Positions 12,941 to 24,810 of a stretch of DNA of 64,000 bases are shown here, piece by piece (position 1 is the first letter of the stretch; the number at the start of each line of letters is the position of its first letter). The DNA is from Conchocele bisecta (Eukaryota > Mollusca > Bivalvia > Lucinida > Thyasiridae), in assembly GCA_029237695.1 (NCBI GenBank), contig CM055267.1, forward strand, positions 7,586,036 through 7,650,035, written 5' to 3'. A program made the position numbers and the translations under genes. A model generated the notes under the pieces. It did not search any database. It was not told where the DNA came from and saw nothing but the letters and a program-made list of their open reading frames with translations.

Positions 12941-13889
12941 TAACAAGAATTCTGCCACGTTAGCGGTGTCGCGCCGCCGAGGCATTTGACCGTAACATGA
13001 TCGTGGGCATGTGCTAAAGTAAGCAACACAAAAACCGTTGGAGAAGTGCATGCTTAAGATACAAAAAAGTTCAAGGTTGAAGAAACTTTTTAAAATAAGT
13101 GTTTCCACAACCATGTGAAGGTCAAAAAGGTCAAGGTCATCTTAATGGCGGCATGAGTGTATTCCAAATGCTTACATGTATCAAGTGTCCAAATATTGAA
13201 GCAATCCATCAAGTAATACTAATGTTATATGATGATGAAGAAACTGGTACAAATTCTTTGACGCAAAAAATGGCTAAGTGTGTCCGTAAATATGTGATGG
13301 TAAAAAAGGTCAATGTCATGTTAATGGGGACATTTTTGTGTTCCAAATGTTCACATGTATCAAGTGTCCAAACATTGAAGCAATCCATCAAGCAGCATTA
13401 ATGTTATACAATGACGAAGAAACTTGTACAAACTTTTTGACGCAAATAAAATGGCAAAGTGTTCCGCAAACATGCGAAGATAAAAAAGGTCAAGGTCATG
13501 TTAATGGCGGCATGAGGATGTTCCGAATGAACATATTTATTAAGTGTCCAAATATTGAAGCAATCCGTTAAGTAATATTAAAGATTTATCATGATGAAGA
13601 AACTTGTACAAATTTTTTGACGTAAAAAATGGCTACGTGTTTCCACAAAAATGTGAAGGTAAAAAATATCAAGGTCATGTTAATGGCAGTACGAGTGTGT
13701 TCCAAATGCTGACATTTATCAAGTGTCCGAATATTGAAGCAATCCATCAAGTAATATTAAAGTTATATAATAATGACGAAACAATATTTTTGACATTTCG
13801 GACAATGACGACGACAATGACGACAACGATGACAGAAAAAGCGGCAACTATAGTAGCGACTTCTGCTAAAGCAGGCGCGACAAAAATCA
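12941..13889 (+). mobile_element. Family B element, copy 1
   Basis: The left end is aacaagaattctgccacg, gcggtgtcgcgcc and cgaggcatttgaccgt. The core is four or more units of about 155-160 bp with caaggtcatgttaatggc, tatcaagtgtccaaatattg and gaagcaatccatcaagtaat. The right end is a gacgacaatgacgac tract, an actatag-like segment and tctgctaaagcaggcgcgac. The ends match copy 2 at 17604 but the core is different. Confidence 0.85.
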
Positions 13890-13959
13890 AGGTGTATAAT
13901 AAATGCAAAAAATACAAAATCATGCCTTATTTGGAGTACAGAGGATGCCTGAAATGTCA

Positions 13960-15570
13960 GGAAGTTTTTTGGTTAAAGTTTTTTGTTATACTATATCTCT
14001 GCAACTGCTTTGCCCATTACCTTGAAACTTCACATGGGTGTTTATCATCATCTATATTTTCATTCTACCCCTCTCCCGTGCGGCCCCTGTGCCCAATGTC
14101 AAGGTCAAATTACTTTGAAGTTTTCGGTTAAGTTTTTGGTTAAAGTTTTTCGTTGTACTATATCTCTGCAACTGCTTTGCCCATTACCTTGAAACTTCAC
14201 ATGGGTGTTTATCATCATATATTTTCATTCTACCCCTCCCGTGCGGCCCCTGTGCCCAATGTCAAGGTCAAATTACTTTGAAGTTTTTGGTTAAGTTTTT
14301 TGTTAAAGTTTTTTGTTTTCGTTGTACTATATCTCTGCAACTGCTTTGCCCATTACCTTGAAACTTCACATGGGTGTTTATCATCATCTATATTTTCATT
14401 CTACCCCCCTCCCGTGCGGCCCCTGTGCCCAATGTCAAGGTCAAATTACTTTGAAGTTTTTGGTTAAGTTTTTTGGTTAAAGTTTTTCGTTGTACTATAT
14501 CTCTGCAGACTGCTTGCCCATTACCTGCAACTTCACATGGGTGATTATCATCATCTATATTTTCATTCTACCCCCTCCCGGGGCGGCCCCTGTGCCCAAA
14601 ATTGTCAAGGTCAAATTACTTGGAAGTTTTTGGTTAAGTTTTTTGGTTAAAGTTTTTCGTTATACTATATCTCTGCAACTGCTTTGCCCATTACCTTGAA
14701 ACTTCACATGGGTGTTTATCATCATCTATATTTTCATTCTACCCCCTTCCCATGTGGCCCCTGTGCCCAATGTCAAGGTCTAATTACTTTGAACTTTTTG
14801 GTTAAAATTTTTGGTTAAAGTTGTTTGCTTAAACTTTTTCGTGTGTCCGGTTAAAGTTTTTGGTTAAGTTATTTGGTTAAAGTTTTTGGTTAAGTTTTTT
14901 GGTTAAGTTATTTGGTTAAAGTTTTTCGTTATACTACATCTCTGCAACTGCTTTGCCCATTACCTTGAAACTTCACATGGGTGTTTATCATCATCTATAT
15001 TTTCATTCTACCCCCCTACCGTGCGGCCCCTGTGCCCAATGTCAAGGTCTAATTACTTTGAACTTTTTGGTTAAATTTTTTTGCTTAAACTTTTTCATGT
15101 GTCCGGTTAACCGGTTAAAGTTTTTGGTTAAGTATTTTGGTTAAGTTTTTTGGTTAAAGTTTTTTGTTATACTACATCTTTGCAACTGCTTTGCCCATTA
15201 CCTTGAAACTTCACATGGGTGTTTATCATCATCTATATTTTCATCCTACCCCCCTATCGTGCGGCCCCTGTGCCCAATGTCAAGGTCTAGTTACTTTGAA
15301 CTTTTAGGTTAAATTTTTTTGCTTAAACTTTTTCATGTGTCCGGTTAACCGGTTAAAGTTTTTGGTTAAGTATTTTGGTTAAGTTTTTTGGTTAAAGTTT
15401 TTCGTTATACTACATCTTTGCAACTGCTTTGCCCATTACCTTGAAACTTCACATGGGTGTTTATCATCATCTATATTTTCATCCTACCCCCCTATCGTGC
15501 GGCCCCTGTGCCCAATGTCAAGGTCTAGTTACTTTGAACTTTTTGGTTAATGTTTTTGGTTAAAGTTTTT
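13960..15570 (+). repeat. Family C tandem core array
   Basis: About eight units of 150-240 bp containing actatatctctgcaactgct, accttgaaacttcacatggg, tttatcatcatctatatttt, cggcccctgtgcccaatgtc and aaggtcaaattactttgaag. The spacers are expandable ggttaaagtttttggttaag runs, which explain the length variation. The fixed left end of family C lies downstream at 15571, so this array belongs to a truncated or rearranged copy. Confidence 0.85.
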
Positions 15571-15766
15571 GTCGCGCCCGCTTGCGGAAAGCGCGATATA
15601 GTCGGCACTTTGGCGTACGTACGTACGTGTGTCCGGTTAAAGTTTTTGGTTAAAGTTTTTGGTTAAAGTTTTTTGGTTAAAGTTTTTCGTTATACTATAT
15701 CTCTTTTTTTAGTGTCCATGCCTTGTCCCTAGGCGCGACATGCAGGCCGCGGCCATCTAGTTAAGT
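15571..15766 (+). mobile_element. Family C element ends (short copy)
   Basis: The left end gtcgcgcccgcttgcggaaa then gcgcgatatagt folds as a stem (gtcgcgc with gcgcgac-like). A cgtacgtacgtacgt tract and a few ggttaaag repeats follow. The right end is gtccatgccttgtccctagg and gccgcggccatctagttaa. The same ends occur at 26575-26735 (inverted) and 42088-42865. Confidence 0.75.
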
Positions 15767-15966
15767 GTTAAATCCCGTCTATGGGGATTTAACATGTGGA
15801 AATTGTTTTTTCACAAAGTCAATATTGGACCAAAGTTCACGAAATAAAAAGTAGACTCATTCTTAAATTTTGCTATAATTTAATACACGTATTATCAAAA
15901 AAATATTGTTTTTGCATTATTTATATAGCCGTAACATTTGTGCAGATTTCATGAAACAGACAGTAG
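15767..15966 (-). mobile_element. Half copy of the long-TIR foldback
   Basis: Matches the right arm of the 2850-3268 element: caatattggaccaaa, tcacgaaataaaaagt, cttaaattttgctataattt, then catgaaacagacagtagt. The left arm is missing. Confidence 0.8.
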
Positions 15967-16087
15967 TGCCTCTGATCAGTTTTCACACTCCTGCATTCAC
16001 TGGCGTTTGACTCCACGCCGAAGTAAATTGTTTCACATCGAAACAGGCTCCAAATTCTGGGTGAATTCTGATTCAGCTCTATGCACA

Positions 16088-16220
16088 GGGGCGGATCCAG
16101 GATTTCAGGTTGGGGGGGCGGGGGGTGGGGGGGTGGGGGGGATTTATTAATTGAAATAGTTTACTATATTTTCAAACTAGCACTGTTAGTTCGTTGACCG
16201 AGCAGAGAGAGAGAGAGAGA
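16088..16220. repeat. G-rich tract and (GA)n
   Basis: Low complexity: ggggcggatccaggatttc followed by G-rich sequence, then gagagagagagaga at 16205-16220. The phrase gaggcggatctgg with a poly-G tract recurs at 32447-32510. Confidence 0.7.
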
Positions 16221-16302
16221 CTACTAGGTGGGTCCGGCAGTATGCCATCCTGAATATATCTACACCTCATTTTGCTGCGTTCTGGGCTTGCCGGATTTTC
16301 CC

Positions 16303-16494
16303 CAGGGATTCCGCTGGCGATCGCCTATTTCGCAATTGGCGATAAAAATAAACAATTGGCGATAAAAAATTACAATTTTTCGAGAAAAAAAAACAATATT
16401 TTTTTTTTCTCAAAAAATTGTAATTTTTTATCGCCAATTGTTTTTTGTTTTTTTGAAGTGGCGATTTTTTTATTTTCCCCAGCGGAATCCCTGT
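16303..16494. mobile_element. Palindromic MITE
   Basis: Near-perfect palindrome. The ends are cagggattccgctgg and ccagcggaatccctg, with ttggcgataaaaaattacaa inverted on the other side. The centre is A/T-rich (cgagaaaaaaaaacaatatt). The open frames on both strands here are shadows of the palindrome. Confidence 0.85.
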
Positions 16495-16639
16495 TTCCCC
16501 TACGTGAATCAGCGCCCTTGATACAAATGATACTGCATAAACACTTTTTCGTCCATGTACTGGCATGCACAGAAATAAATAAAATAATTTTCAACAATAT
16601 CCGTTCATGAAAAAAAAAGTATAAATTGAACGCATTGAC

Positions 16640-16735
16640 ACAGTTAGTATCTCCTAATTATGAGATAGTAAATCCTAATTATGAGACAGTAAGCCCTAAT
16701 TAGGAATTAGGAGATAGTATCTCCTAATTAGGAGA
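16640..16735. repeat. tatctcctaatta palindromic repeat
   Basis: Repeated tatctcctaatta-gagat words in direct and inverted orientation, for example tatctcctaattaggagata. Confidence 0.75.
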
Positions 16736-16779
16736 TAAAAACTATTTTAGCATTGGCACCAGGACGCTTCCATATAGAG

Positions 16780-16822
16780 TTAATGTATTTATAGACATTG
16801 GTCCGTTACTTCAACCTGCGTG
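16780..16822 (-). repeat. Fragment of family M MITE
   Basis: Reads atgtatttatagacattggt then ccgttacttcaacctg, the right terminal repeat of the MITE seen complete at 63556-63729. Confidence 0.75.
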
Positions 16823-17180
16823 TGAAATATGCAGTGATCCCTCTTACAACGTGCACTCCCGTCTATATAGGATGTGGTTATTCAGGAGGACATCATTCAG
16901 CAATTTGAGAAATCCAAGATGGCTATCAAGATGTTCACCGTTGGATATAAAAATAAAACTCTTTTAACCTTTCGCCATAAACTGATACGTGATGCCACCT
17001 TTTCCAGTTTACTTTGGTATCATATACATACCAACGTTAAATGTCATGATCAGGGTCACAGCTATATAGAAAAAACATCGTAAAATGCAGTACGTTTGCA
17101 AGTACAATGTAATTTGATAATGATGTTTGGTAATAATTATTATGTAGTTGTATCGCAGGGTTATAATTAAGGGACCGCTT
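16823..17180. other. Spacer, no gene seen
   Basis: Open frames are short and show no recognisable motif. Confidence 0.4.
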
Positions 17181-17603
17181 CATTGCAGTTCATGGAATAG
17201 GCGGTTTGTTAGTAACATGCGTAGGGTAAATTTAACAATTTGTTTCATCCTTAACGGAATTCTGATATCCCTGGTTTAGCCCCCAGGTGCATGTTTTGCT
17301 TCCTTGTTACTTGAGAGTTGAATCTGGTTATACCAATTATAAAAGTAGTAAGATTTATACTAATTGTATTACTTTTAGGTAGTGGGGCTAAATGACTCTG
17401 GTGTGGTGAGAACCTGGCACCAGGTCAGGTTATTGTAATTTCTGGGATGAATATAAATATATGTTTGTTCGTACATATTTAGTTCTGATTTGGGATTTTC
17501 CCCACAATCACAACAGGTGAAATTTGTGATTCTACCATGTTAGCCCGGCCTAAAATGGCCTTATATTAGCTGTTGACAGGCCGTTAAACACCATTAAATA
17601 AAT
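17181..17603 (+). mobile_element. SINE-like element, copy 1
   Basis: Shares blocks with copies at 19643, 20468 (inverted) and 51947: a catcctt-cggaat-c block, gtggggctaaatgac with acctggcaccaggtcagg, ctgatttgggattttcccc and a tail agctgttgacaggccgttaaac. It lacks coding capacity. It abuts the left end of a family B element, so the 3' flank cannot be used to test for a target duplication. Confidence 0.75.
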
Positions 17604-18649
17604 TAACAAGAATTCCGCCACGGAAGCGGTGTCGCGCCTACCGAGGCATTTGACCGTGAACATTACAAGTAAATAAATTACCTTGACCTTCAGAATTTGG
17701 ATGTGGGGGTGTGTGTAATGAAGCATCATCCGTAGACAAACATTGATGTGAAATATTATCAATGTCTGGAAAGGGGTTAAAGAGATATTGTGAAAAAACA
17801 ATAACTTTAACGCATTTCTGTTACAAATCCGGTGAACATTACAAGTAAATAAATGACCTTGACCTTCAAAATTTGGATGTGGGGGTGTGCGTAATGAAGC
17901 ATCATTCCTAGACAAACATTGATGTGAAATATTATCAAAGTCTGGCAAGGGGTTAAAGAGATATTGTGAAAAACAATAACTTAACGCATTTCTGTTACAA
18001 AACCGGTGAACATTATAAGTAAATAAATGACGTTGACCTTGAGAATTTGGATGTGGGGGTGTGCGTAATGAAGCATCATCCCTAGACAAACATTGATGTG
18101 AAATATTATCAAAGTCTGGCAAGGGGTTAAAGAGATATTGTAAAAAAACAATAACTTTAACGTATTTCTGTTACAAAACCGGTGAACATTATAAGTAAAT
18201 AAATGACCTTGACCTACAAAATTTGGATGTGGGGGTGTGCGTAATGAAGCATCATCCCTAGACAAACATTGATGTGAAATATTATCAAAGTCTGGCAAGG
18301 GGTTAAAGAGATATTGTGAAAAACAATAACTTAACGCATTTCTGTTACAAAACCGGTGAACATTATAAGTAAATAAATGACCTTGACCTTGAGAATTTGG
18401 ATGTGGGGGTGTGCGTAATGAAGCATCATCCCTAGACAAACATTGATGTGAAATATTATCAATGTCTGGCAAGGGGTTTTTTAAGAGATATTGTGAAAAA
18501 ACAATAACTTTAACGCATTTGCCTTACAAAAAAAACGGACGACGCGGACGACGCGGACGACGCGGACGACGCGGACGACGCGGACGACGACGACGGAAAA
18601 TACGACGACTATAGTCACGCCTCTGCTAAAGCAGGCGCGACAAAAATCA
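17604..18649 (+). mobile_element. Family B element, copy 2 (different core)
   Basis: The left end, taacaagaattccgccacgg, gcggtgtcgcgcc and cgaggcatttgaccgt, is nearly the same as copy 1. The core is five units of about 169-179 bp: gaacattacaagtaaataaa, tgaccttgaccttcaaaatt, atgaagcatcatccctagac and gaaatattatcaaagtctgg. The right end is a 9-bp gcggacgac microsatellite (18535-18590), then gactatagtcacgcctctgc and taaagcaggcgcgac. Confidence 0.87.
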
Positions 18650-18889
18650 TGACATTCGACAACGCCAGATTTATTTCATTATTAATTCCTGTCAAATTTA
18701 GAAATCCTGATCAGACGCAGATGATACAGCCTAAACATCATTCAGTGTTTGCTGAATGCAAAATGAATCACTGATCAAATTGTGACAGTATAGACCCTCA
18801 CCAGACTGTACTGAAAATGCAATATAAAAACTGTGTTATCTGGTTATAAGGTTAACATATACTCAGGGAAAAATGGTGCAGTTTTTTTT
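18650..18889. other. Spacer, no gene seen
   Basis: A/T-rich; nothing recognised. Confidence 0.4.
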
Positions 18890-20374
18890 AGCCTGCTTTA
18901 GCAGAAACTATAGTCGCCTCTTTCCGTCCGTCGTCTGCGTCAACAAATGTCAAAAAGTTTGTACAAGTTTCTTCATCACTATATAACTTTAATAATTACT
19001 TGACGGATTGCTTCAATATGTGGACACTTGATACATGTGAGCTTTTGGAACACACTCGTGTCCCAATTAACAGGACCTTGGCCTTCATATTTTTGCGGAA
19101 ACACTTAGCCATTTTGTTTGTGTCGAAAAGTTTGTACAAGTTTCTTCAGCATCATATATATCTTTAATATTACTTTATGGATTGCTTCCGTATTTGGACA
19201 CTTGATACATGTGAGCATTTGGAACACACTCATGCCCCAATTAACATGACCTTCACCATTTTAACCTTCACATTTTTGCGGAAACACATAGCCATTTCTG
19301 CGTCAAACACTTTGTACACGTTTTTTTATGGGCATATAACTATAATATTACTTGATGGATTGCTTCAATGTTTGGACACTTGATACATGTAAGTATTTGG
19401 AACACACTCATTCACCCATATGCATGACCTTGCCCATTTGACATTCACACTGTTGTGGAAACACATAGGCATTTATTTACGTCAAAACGTGTACATGTTT
19501 CCTCATCAACATATAACTTTTATGTTACTTGGTGGATTGCTTCAAAGACACTTGGACACCTGATACATGTACGTATTTGGAACACACTCATGCCGCCATT
19601 AAGATGACCTTCATGTATTTGTGGAAACACTTTACGTCAAAAGTGGGTCGCAGGTGGGAATATGCGATGCAATAATTTAACGATCGGGGTTCATCCTTTC
19701 GGGAATCCCGACCGGATACCTGGTTTTGCCCTCACGTACGTCATTGGCATTCTTGTATGTGACAATTTCAGCGGGTTATACCCCTTCTGTGAGTATTATG
19801 ATTATTCGTGGACATTAGTATTTATGATTATTTGTGGAAATTATTATTTATGATTATTTGTGGAAATTATTATTTATGATTATTTGTGGAAATTATTATT
19901 TATGGACCTGGCACCAGGTCAGGTTGTACTAGGTTTAGGGCTCAATATATTATATTTTTTCGATGTAAATATTCCGTCCTGATTTTGGGACCCGTCCCCC
20001 CCCCCCCCCCCCCCCAAATGCAGCAAGTTGAAAAACACGTTGGCCCGGCCTTACATAAATGACCTTAGCTGTTGATAGGCCGTTAAATTCCAATCAGTCA
20101 ATAAGTTTTATGTCAAAAAGTTTGTACAAGTTTCTTTATCATGATATAATTTTAAAATTACTGATTACGGAGTGCTTCAATATTTGAAACTCGATACATG
20201 TGAGCATTTGGAACACACTCACTAGTACTGTTGACCTTTCTAGTGTTTAAAACATGTAATGCATTTCTCCGATGGTTTTGTGATGCTTACTTTAGCACAT
20301 GCCAATGCTCATATTATGAACAGTCCAATGCCTCGGCAGGCACGACATACCTTTCATGGCGGAATTCTTGTTTT
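18890..20374 (-). mobile_element. Family B element, copy 3 (inverted, SINE inside)
   Basis: Read on the minus strand it starts aacaagaattccgcc, then gcctgccgaggcatt and gcatgtgctaaagtaagcat, like copy 1. It ends with the copy 1-type core and a tctgctaaagcaggct right end at 18890-18910. The core units carry tttgtacaagtttcttcat and catgtgagcatttggaacac. A SINE at 19643-20108 splits one unit. Confidence 0.85.
19643..20108 (+). mobile_element. SINE-like element, copy 2, inside family B
   Basis: Flanked by tta-gtcaaaa copies at about 19632 and 20109, consistent with a target-site duplication in the family B core. It contains gggttcatcctttcgggaat, cacgtacgtcattggcattc, a small gattatttgtggaaattatt tandem (19800-19895), acctggcaccaggtcaggtt, a poly-C run (19997-20013), and the tail agctgttgataggccgttaa. 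Confidence 0.82.
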
Positions 20375-20414
20375 ATCAAATTATCAAGTTGTGTAGTTAT
20401 TCCGTATTAGACTG

Positions 20415-21125
20415 GTTTAAAGGTACATGGCCACCCAGTAGGCACAAAATGGTATTTCCGGGAATAATTTTGTTTGTTTGTTTATTGGTGTTTAACGGCC
20501 TATCAACAGCTAAGGTCATGTAAGGCCGGGCAAACGGGTTCGATCCCGTTTTAACCTGCTGCATTGGGGGGAAAATTCCAAAATCAGAACTGAATATTTA
20601 CATCGAGAAACAATATATTCAGCCCTGAAATTAGAATAACCTGACCTGGTGGCAGGTCCATACCACACCAAAGTCACTTGGCCCCTTCCCCTAAAATAGG
20701 ATTACGAATAATCGTAATACTCACATAAGGGGTATATTCAACTGTCACATACAAAATGCCAAAGACGTATGGGAGGGCCAAACCAGGTCTCCAGTCGGGA
20801 TTCCGGTAAGGATGAACCCCGATCATTAAATTACCCATCGCTTGCACCCACCTTCCACCCACATTTCCGGGAATAAATAAGTGTATAATTGTATCACTAT
20901 TTCACCAGTTCTAAAACTTACGAGTGCCTTATTTACATGTAGTAATATTTATTTTACTGATAGTGACGCTATCAGGCTATTTTCATATGCAAATGAGGCA
21001 TGCTATTTTTTTTAATTATTTATTCTAATTAAATGCGTCACCTGAAAAAATAAAATTTTCAACAGATTATTGTCATTATCATTGCACATCAAAAAATAAA
21101 TACAGATAAATACAAATTATGTTTC
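20415..21125. mobile_element. Family T MITE-like element, interrupted by SINE
   Basis: It starts ttaaaggtacatggccaccc and agtaggcacaaaat, the terminal sequence also seen at 41411 and, inverted, at 41320 and 41900. After the SINE it continues ataagtgtataattgtatca, accagttctaaaacttacga and gctattttcatatgcaaatg. The far terminus is not clear. Confidence 0.75.
20468..20862 (-). mobile_element. SINE-like element, copy 3, with 14-bp TSD
   Basis: Inverted copy with 3' tail tgtttaacggcctatcaaca and body cctgacctggtggcaggtcc. The 14-bp direct repeat atttccgggaataa sits on both sides (20454-20467 and 20863-20876). That is a clear retroposition footprint within the family T element. Confidence 0.9.
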
Positions 21126-22112
21126 ATAAAGTTTACTAACTGATTAGTGTGTGTTTCCTTTGTTATTATCCATTTTAAATAGAAACTAAACATGATAGGT
21201 GCTTTCAAGAATAAGTACACAAATTCCTCAGTAATAACGTATCGTTTTGCTGCATATTCAAACTGTTACATAATATTTAGTTAATGCAGAACGACAAACG
21301 GCAGCCATCTTGGATTTAACAATCTGGTTTCACTGTATCGTAATTTTATTATACATCACACGATATCCATTGCATGTTATTGGAGACAAATTTCATGGCG
21401 TTAGCATATTTCAGTCAATATTTACGTTCAATTTAGACGTATTTTATCGAAAAATGGCGGCCATTTTGAATTTCGGTCATGTTTTCATGAACGGATATTG
21501 TTGAAAATTATTTTATTGATTTCTGTGCATGCCAGTACATGGGAATAGACACCAAAATCATGTTTCTACCATGATCAGGTACCAAGTTATGCCAATTTCA
21601 AGATTTGACCTATATTCACGGCGGCCATCTTGGATTTCCATGGATACCGGGAGTTGAAAATGAAATAGAGCGTGTGTCTTTGGATAAAAAGTTTTCTATT
21701 GTCTTAGGGAACTTCCATACCAAAGGGGACCTTTGCATCAGAAAGTGAAGTCAACACCCTATTTTGTGCAGTACAACACCTACTATTATACAATAGTTCT
21801 AGGTAGAGCCGAGTGCTGTCTCATCCTTCATTTGTCGATGTGGAACATTTTACGCCAGCGCGGAGTGCAGCACCAGTGGCACTCTCCGCATCAATTGTTG
21901 GAGGCATCAAAACTGTTCCATGCAGTAGTGGACAGGGCAGGCCATGTTCGGAACATGGGATGCAGGGCTCCAGATAAGAAATTAGTAATTGAGTATTGTC
22001 ACTCAATCATTTCTTAAGCAATTGGGTATTTCAAAATTTTAATTTGGTAAAATAAAATGAAACTGCTGTTTACACATCAACGGACAGCAATTATTGAATG
22101 GTTTGCTTCTAA
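21126..22112. other. Spacer, no gene supported
   Basis: Two gcggccatcttggatt words (near 21303 and 21622) suggest old repeats. The open frames up to 94 codons show no recognisable domain. Confidence 0.4.
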
Positions 22113-22191
22113 ATGAAAACATGTCTTGGCATGGCATGCGAATTGTCTCCTTGGAGACAATTCTAATGACATACCAAGATGTGTTTTCATG
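22113..22191. repeat. Foldback hairpin
   Basis: Arms aaatgaaaacatgtcttggc and its inverse near 22170-22191 flank the perfect 24-bp palindrome gaattgtctcc/ggagacaattc. It resembles a small foldback element, and its length would also fit a miRNA precursor. Confidence 0.65.
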
Positions 22192-23336
22192 GAAAAATAT
22201 GCTATATTGTGGTCTGTTTTATTGTTTTCTGTAGCATGATAAAGATACCACAATTTTCCATTGCTTTTTGATACTCACTACTTCTGATTTCAATTGGGTT
22301 TTTGGCAATTTTAATTGAGTATTTAAGCAAATACACACCTTATCTGGAGCTCCATAATTAGAATACTTACATGATTCAAATCCAGTGAACTTAAGTTGCA
22401 CACCTCGACCTGCCGTTGGGCTGATGATGCGGAGATAGACTGCCCTGAAAACAACAGGACTGAAATAAACTGCCCTGAAGACAATGGGATACTTGCAGAG
22501 ATAAACTGGCATGAAAACAGTCAATCAGCTTGGCAGTATTGCTACAATTCGCTACTATACGTTATCATGCCAATGTATGCCAGAAAGGAAATGTTTTGGT
22601 CCATCAAAGTACACAATCATCGAAAGGTGCAGTTTGTGCGGTCTGCCAAATTATCAAATTTAAATATTTTAAAAAGGTATTTTAAGTTGTTTCCCACGGT
22701 TTTCTAAGTTACAGTTACATACAATTGTGATTTACCACCTATTTTGTGATTTTTCTACATACTTCCTTAATCTGAAGAGGGTCTGTTCACAAATTATGCA
22801 TAAAATGTGATATATATGTTGATTTCTAGGTGAATCTAGACTTCACCATATTGGAATTTGATGCATCTAGGCAGCAACACTTTTTTATTGTACAAGTGAT
22901 CAAGGAATGTCACTCAAATGTGCAAAAAGTTGTAGGTCACGAACCTGATGAGAAGTTTCAAGATCAATTAGGTGACTTTGGTGGGTTATTTCTAGGGACT
23001 CTAAGACTTGCATAAACAACAATTTTGTAAAATATTCCTTATGTGCACTCATAGACAAGTGTTTGAACTTTATGTTGATGTATACATTTTCAGGAATTAA
23101 TCAGAATATAACACACACTATGAATTTATGTGCTATGGGGCACAAATCCATGAGAACAGTGACTATATATATGTATGTAGAAAAAAACAATATAAATATA
23201 TATAATAGGGGGCCGTTTTAACCAAATTTACAGAACTTGGGGGCCGATTTGACCAATAGGGGCTGTTTTGATGAGGGGACGTTTTGACCTGCTCCCATCC
23301 TATCAACATGCCGATCGCCTGTGGGTACGTAGTTCA
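22192..23336. other. Spacer, no gene supported
   Basis: Several open frames of 60-100 codons overlap on both strands with no domain signature. Nothing can be called. Confidence 0.4.
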
Positions 23337-23412
23337 GAACATCACCGACCCAATCAAGTTGGGTCGTGATGGCTGCTATTTGTTTATTGGCATTTTACAT
23401 TTTTCAATAAAA
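23337..23412 (+). repeat. Dispersed repeat R, copy 1
   Basis: gaacatcaccgacccaatca, agttgggtcgtgat, gctgctatttgtttattggc. A second copy is at 47590-47664. Confidence 0.85.
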
Positions 23413-23866
23413 CAGAACATACAGTACAGGGAACGCGAAACCCGCATATTTTTTGTTATTGCCGCAACCAATTTAACTTTAGCGCGGAATATTGCCGCAA
23501 TCTCTCGCAAAAGTTCCCATGGCCAATTGCGGCATAAGGAAAAAACGCCGCAAAGTGATTCCGCGCTGTTCCTCAGCAAAACGCGGCGAAATAATTGTGG
23601 CATTTTGCGACAAAATGACTCGGAAAAATGCGACGAATCACTGTGTTACTACTTGTACATGGACACAATGACTCAGCAAAATGCGACGAATCACTATGTT
23701 ACTACTATGTACATCTACTACTTTGTACATCGTGTGATTGAATGGAGTCGACCATCCAGATTTCCATCACGTTACAAGCCACAGTTCAGCCGAATAAACA
23801 TGTTTACATGTAGATGTGTTTGCATAGACTAGTTACTTGGATCACACTTTTAAAAGATTGATGGGT
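23413..23866. other. Low-complexity tract, no gene supported
   Basis: Contains repeated aaaatgcgacgaatcact and cgcggcaaaa-like words (23520-23700). A long open frame covers it, but its composition follows the repeats and I do not call it a gene. Confidence 0.45.
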
Positions 23867-24052
23867 CGTGGGCTAGAGGTTAGATTCTAACACCTGACTT
23901 CCAATCCGGAGATTGTGGGTTCAAACCTCACCCTGAGCATCGAAACTACTTTCATAGTATTTCTATCCAACTGGTATGTCGGATGAGACTTTAAACTGTG
24001 ATCCCGTCTCTATATGACCTTAGCTGTTGCTGGGACGTTAAACCCATTCATT
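23867..24052 (+). mobile_element. tRNA-derived SINE
   Basis: The head looks like a tRNA. It has an A-box-like gggctagaggtta, an anticodon-arm-like segment gacttccaatccgg with TCC in the anticodon position, and a B-box gtgggttcaaacctcac. The tail is tatgaccttagctgttgctg and ggacgttaaacccattc. An inverted copy lies at about 24630-24810. Confidence 0.8.
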
Positions 24053-24629
24053 TTATCAGATAACAATGTGACCCGCCCAGACTAAAATCTATAACAAGTA
24101 TGCTAAGCTGAAACTGAAAGTAAGTCTAAACGCAGGTCTGTTCACATTCTTATGGTGGCTCGGTAGAGACATTTCATTTTGTTTACTCGCCGCGAAGAAA
24201 CGTAAATTTTACGCCTTTAAAGTTTTCTTTCCAGTTCACAACCTTAAAATTAATTTCTTTAATTGAATAGCATTCCTTCAAGGCTTCGAAACGTAATTTA
24301 ATTGTAGTAAAAGTGTTCATCTTACAGAAAATAATTTTTGTTTCTTCGCAGACGCAGTGTAGAAACGATTTCTGTTTCTTCTTGTCTACGGCTCCAAGAC
24401 GAAAAACACTTGAAGTCACTGTGTAAAAAATGTGTATAATACAGTATTATAATCACATTTTGCAATCGATGGTTATTGATTTATTTTATGTAAATTAACG
24501 TTTTCGTCTCATCGCGTTGACAGGCCCAGAAACGAATAGAGGAACAAATTCACGTTCCTTCACGGGGTGGAAACAAAATTTAAGGTTCTTAATTATCGTT
24601 TCTACGCATATAAATGAAGGAAAAAAGTG
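24053..24629. other. Segment between inverted SINEs, no gene seen
   Basis: Holds diffuse inverted similarity around cgaagaaacg words (24185-24390). It may be a foldback element bounded by the two SINEs. Confidence 0.4.
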
Positions 24630-24810
24630 AAAGTGAATGGGTTTAACGTCCCAGCAAAAGCTAAGGTCATATAGAGACGGGAACACAGTAAGTAGCATCC
24701 AACAGACCAGTAGGATGGAAATACTATGAATATACTATGAAAGTATTTTTTATGCATCAGGCAATGATTGGAAGTCAGATGTTCTATACCCTAGGCAACA
24801 ACCCATCACT
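24630..24810 (-). mobile_element. tRNA-derived SINE, inverted copy
   Basis: The minus strand matches the 23867 SINE from its middle to its tail: agcttttgctgggacgttaa, tcatagtatttccatcc and tctgacttccaatcatt. The tRNA-like head is degraded. Confidence 0.7.

Noticed and set aside
12678..13114. Overlapping Cys/Asp/Arg-rich and His/Ser-rich frames on both strands
   Set aside because: They arise from the 15-bp gccgagactgtacat minisatellite and family B ends.
23284..23832. 182-codon open frame
   Set aside because: It spans dispersed repeat R and a low-complexity tract. Its composition follows the repeats and no domain is recognisable.
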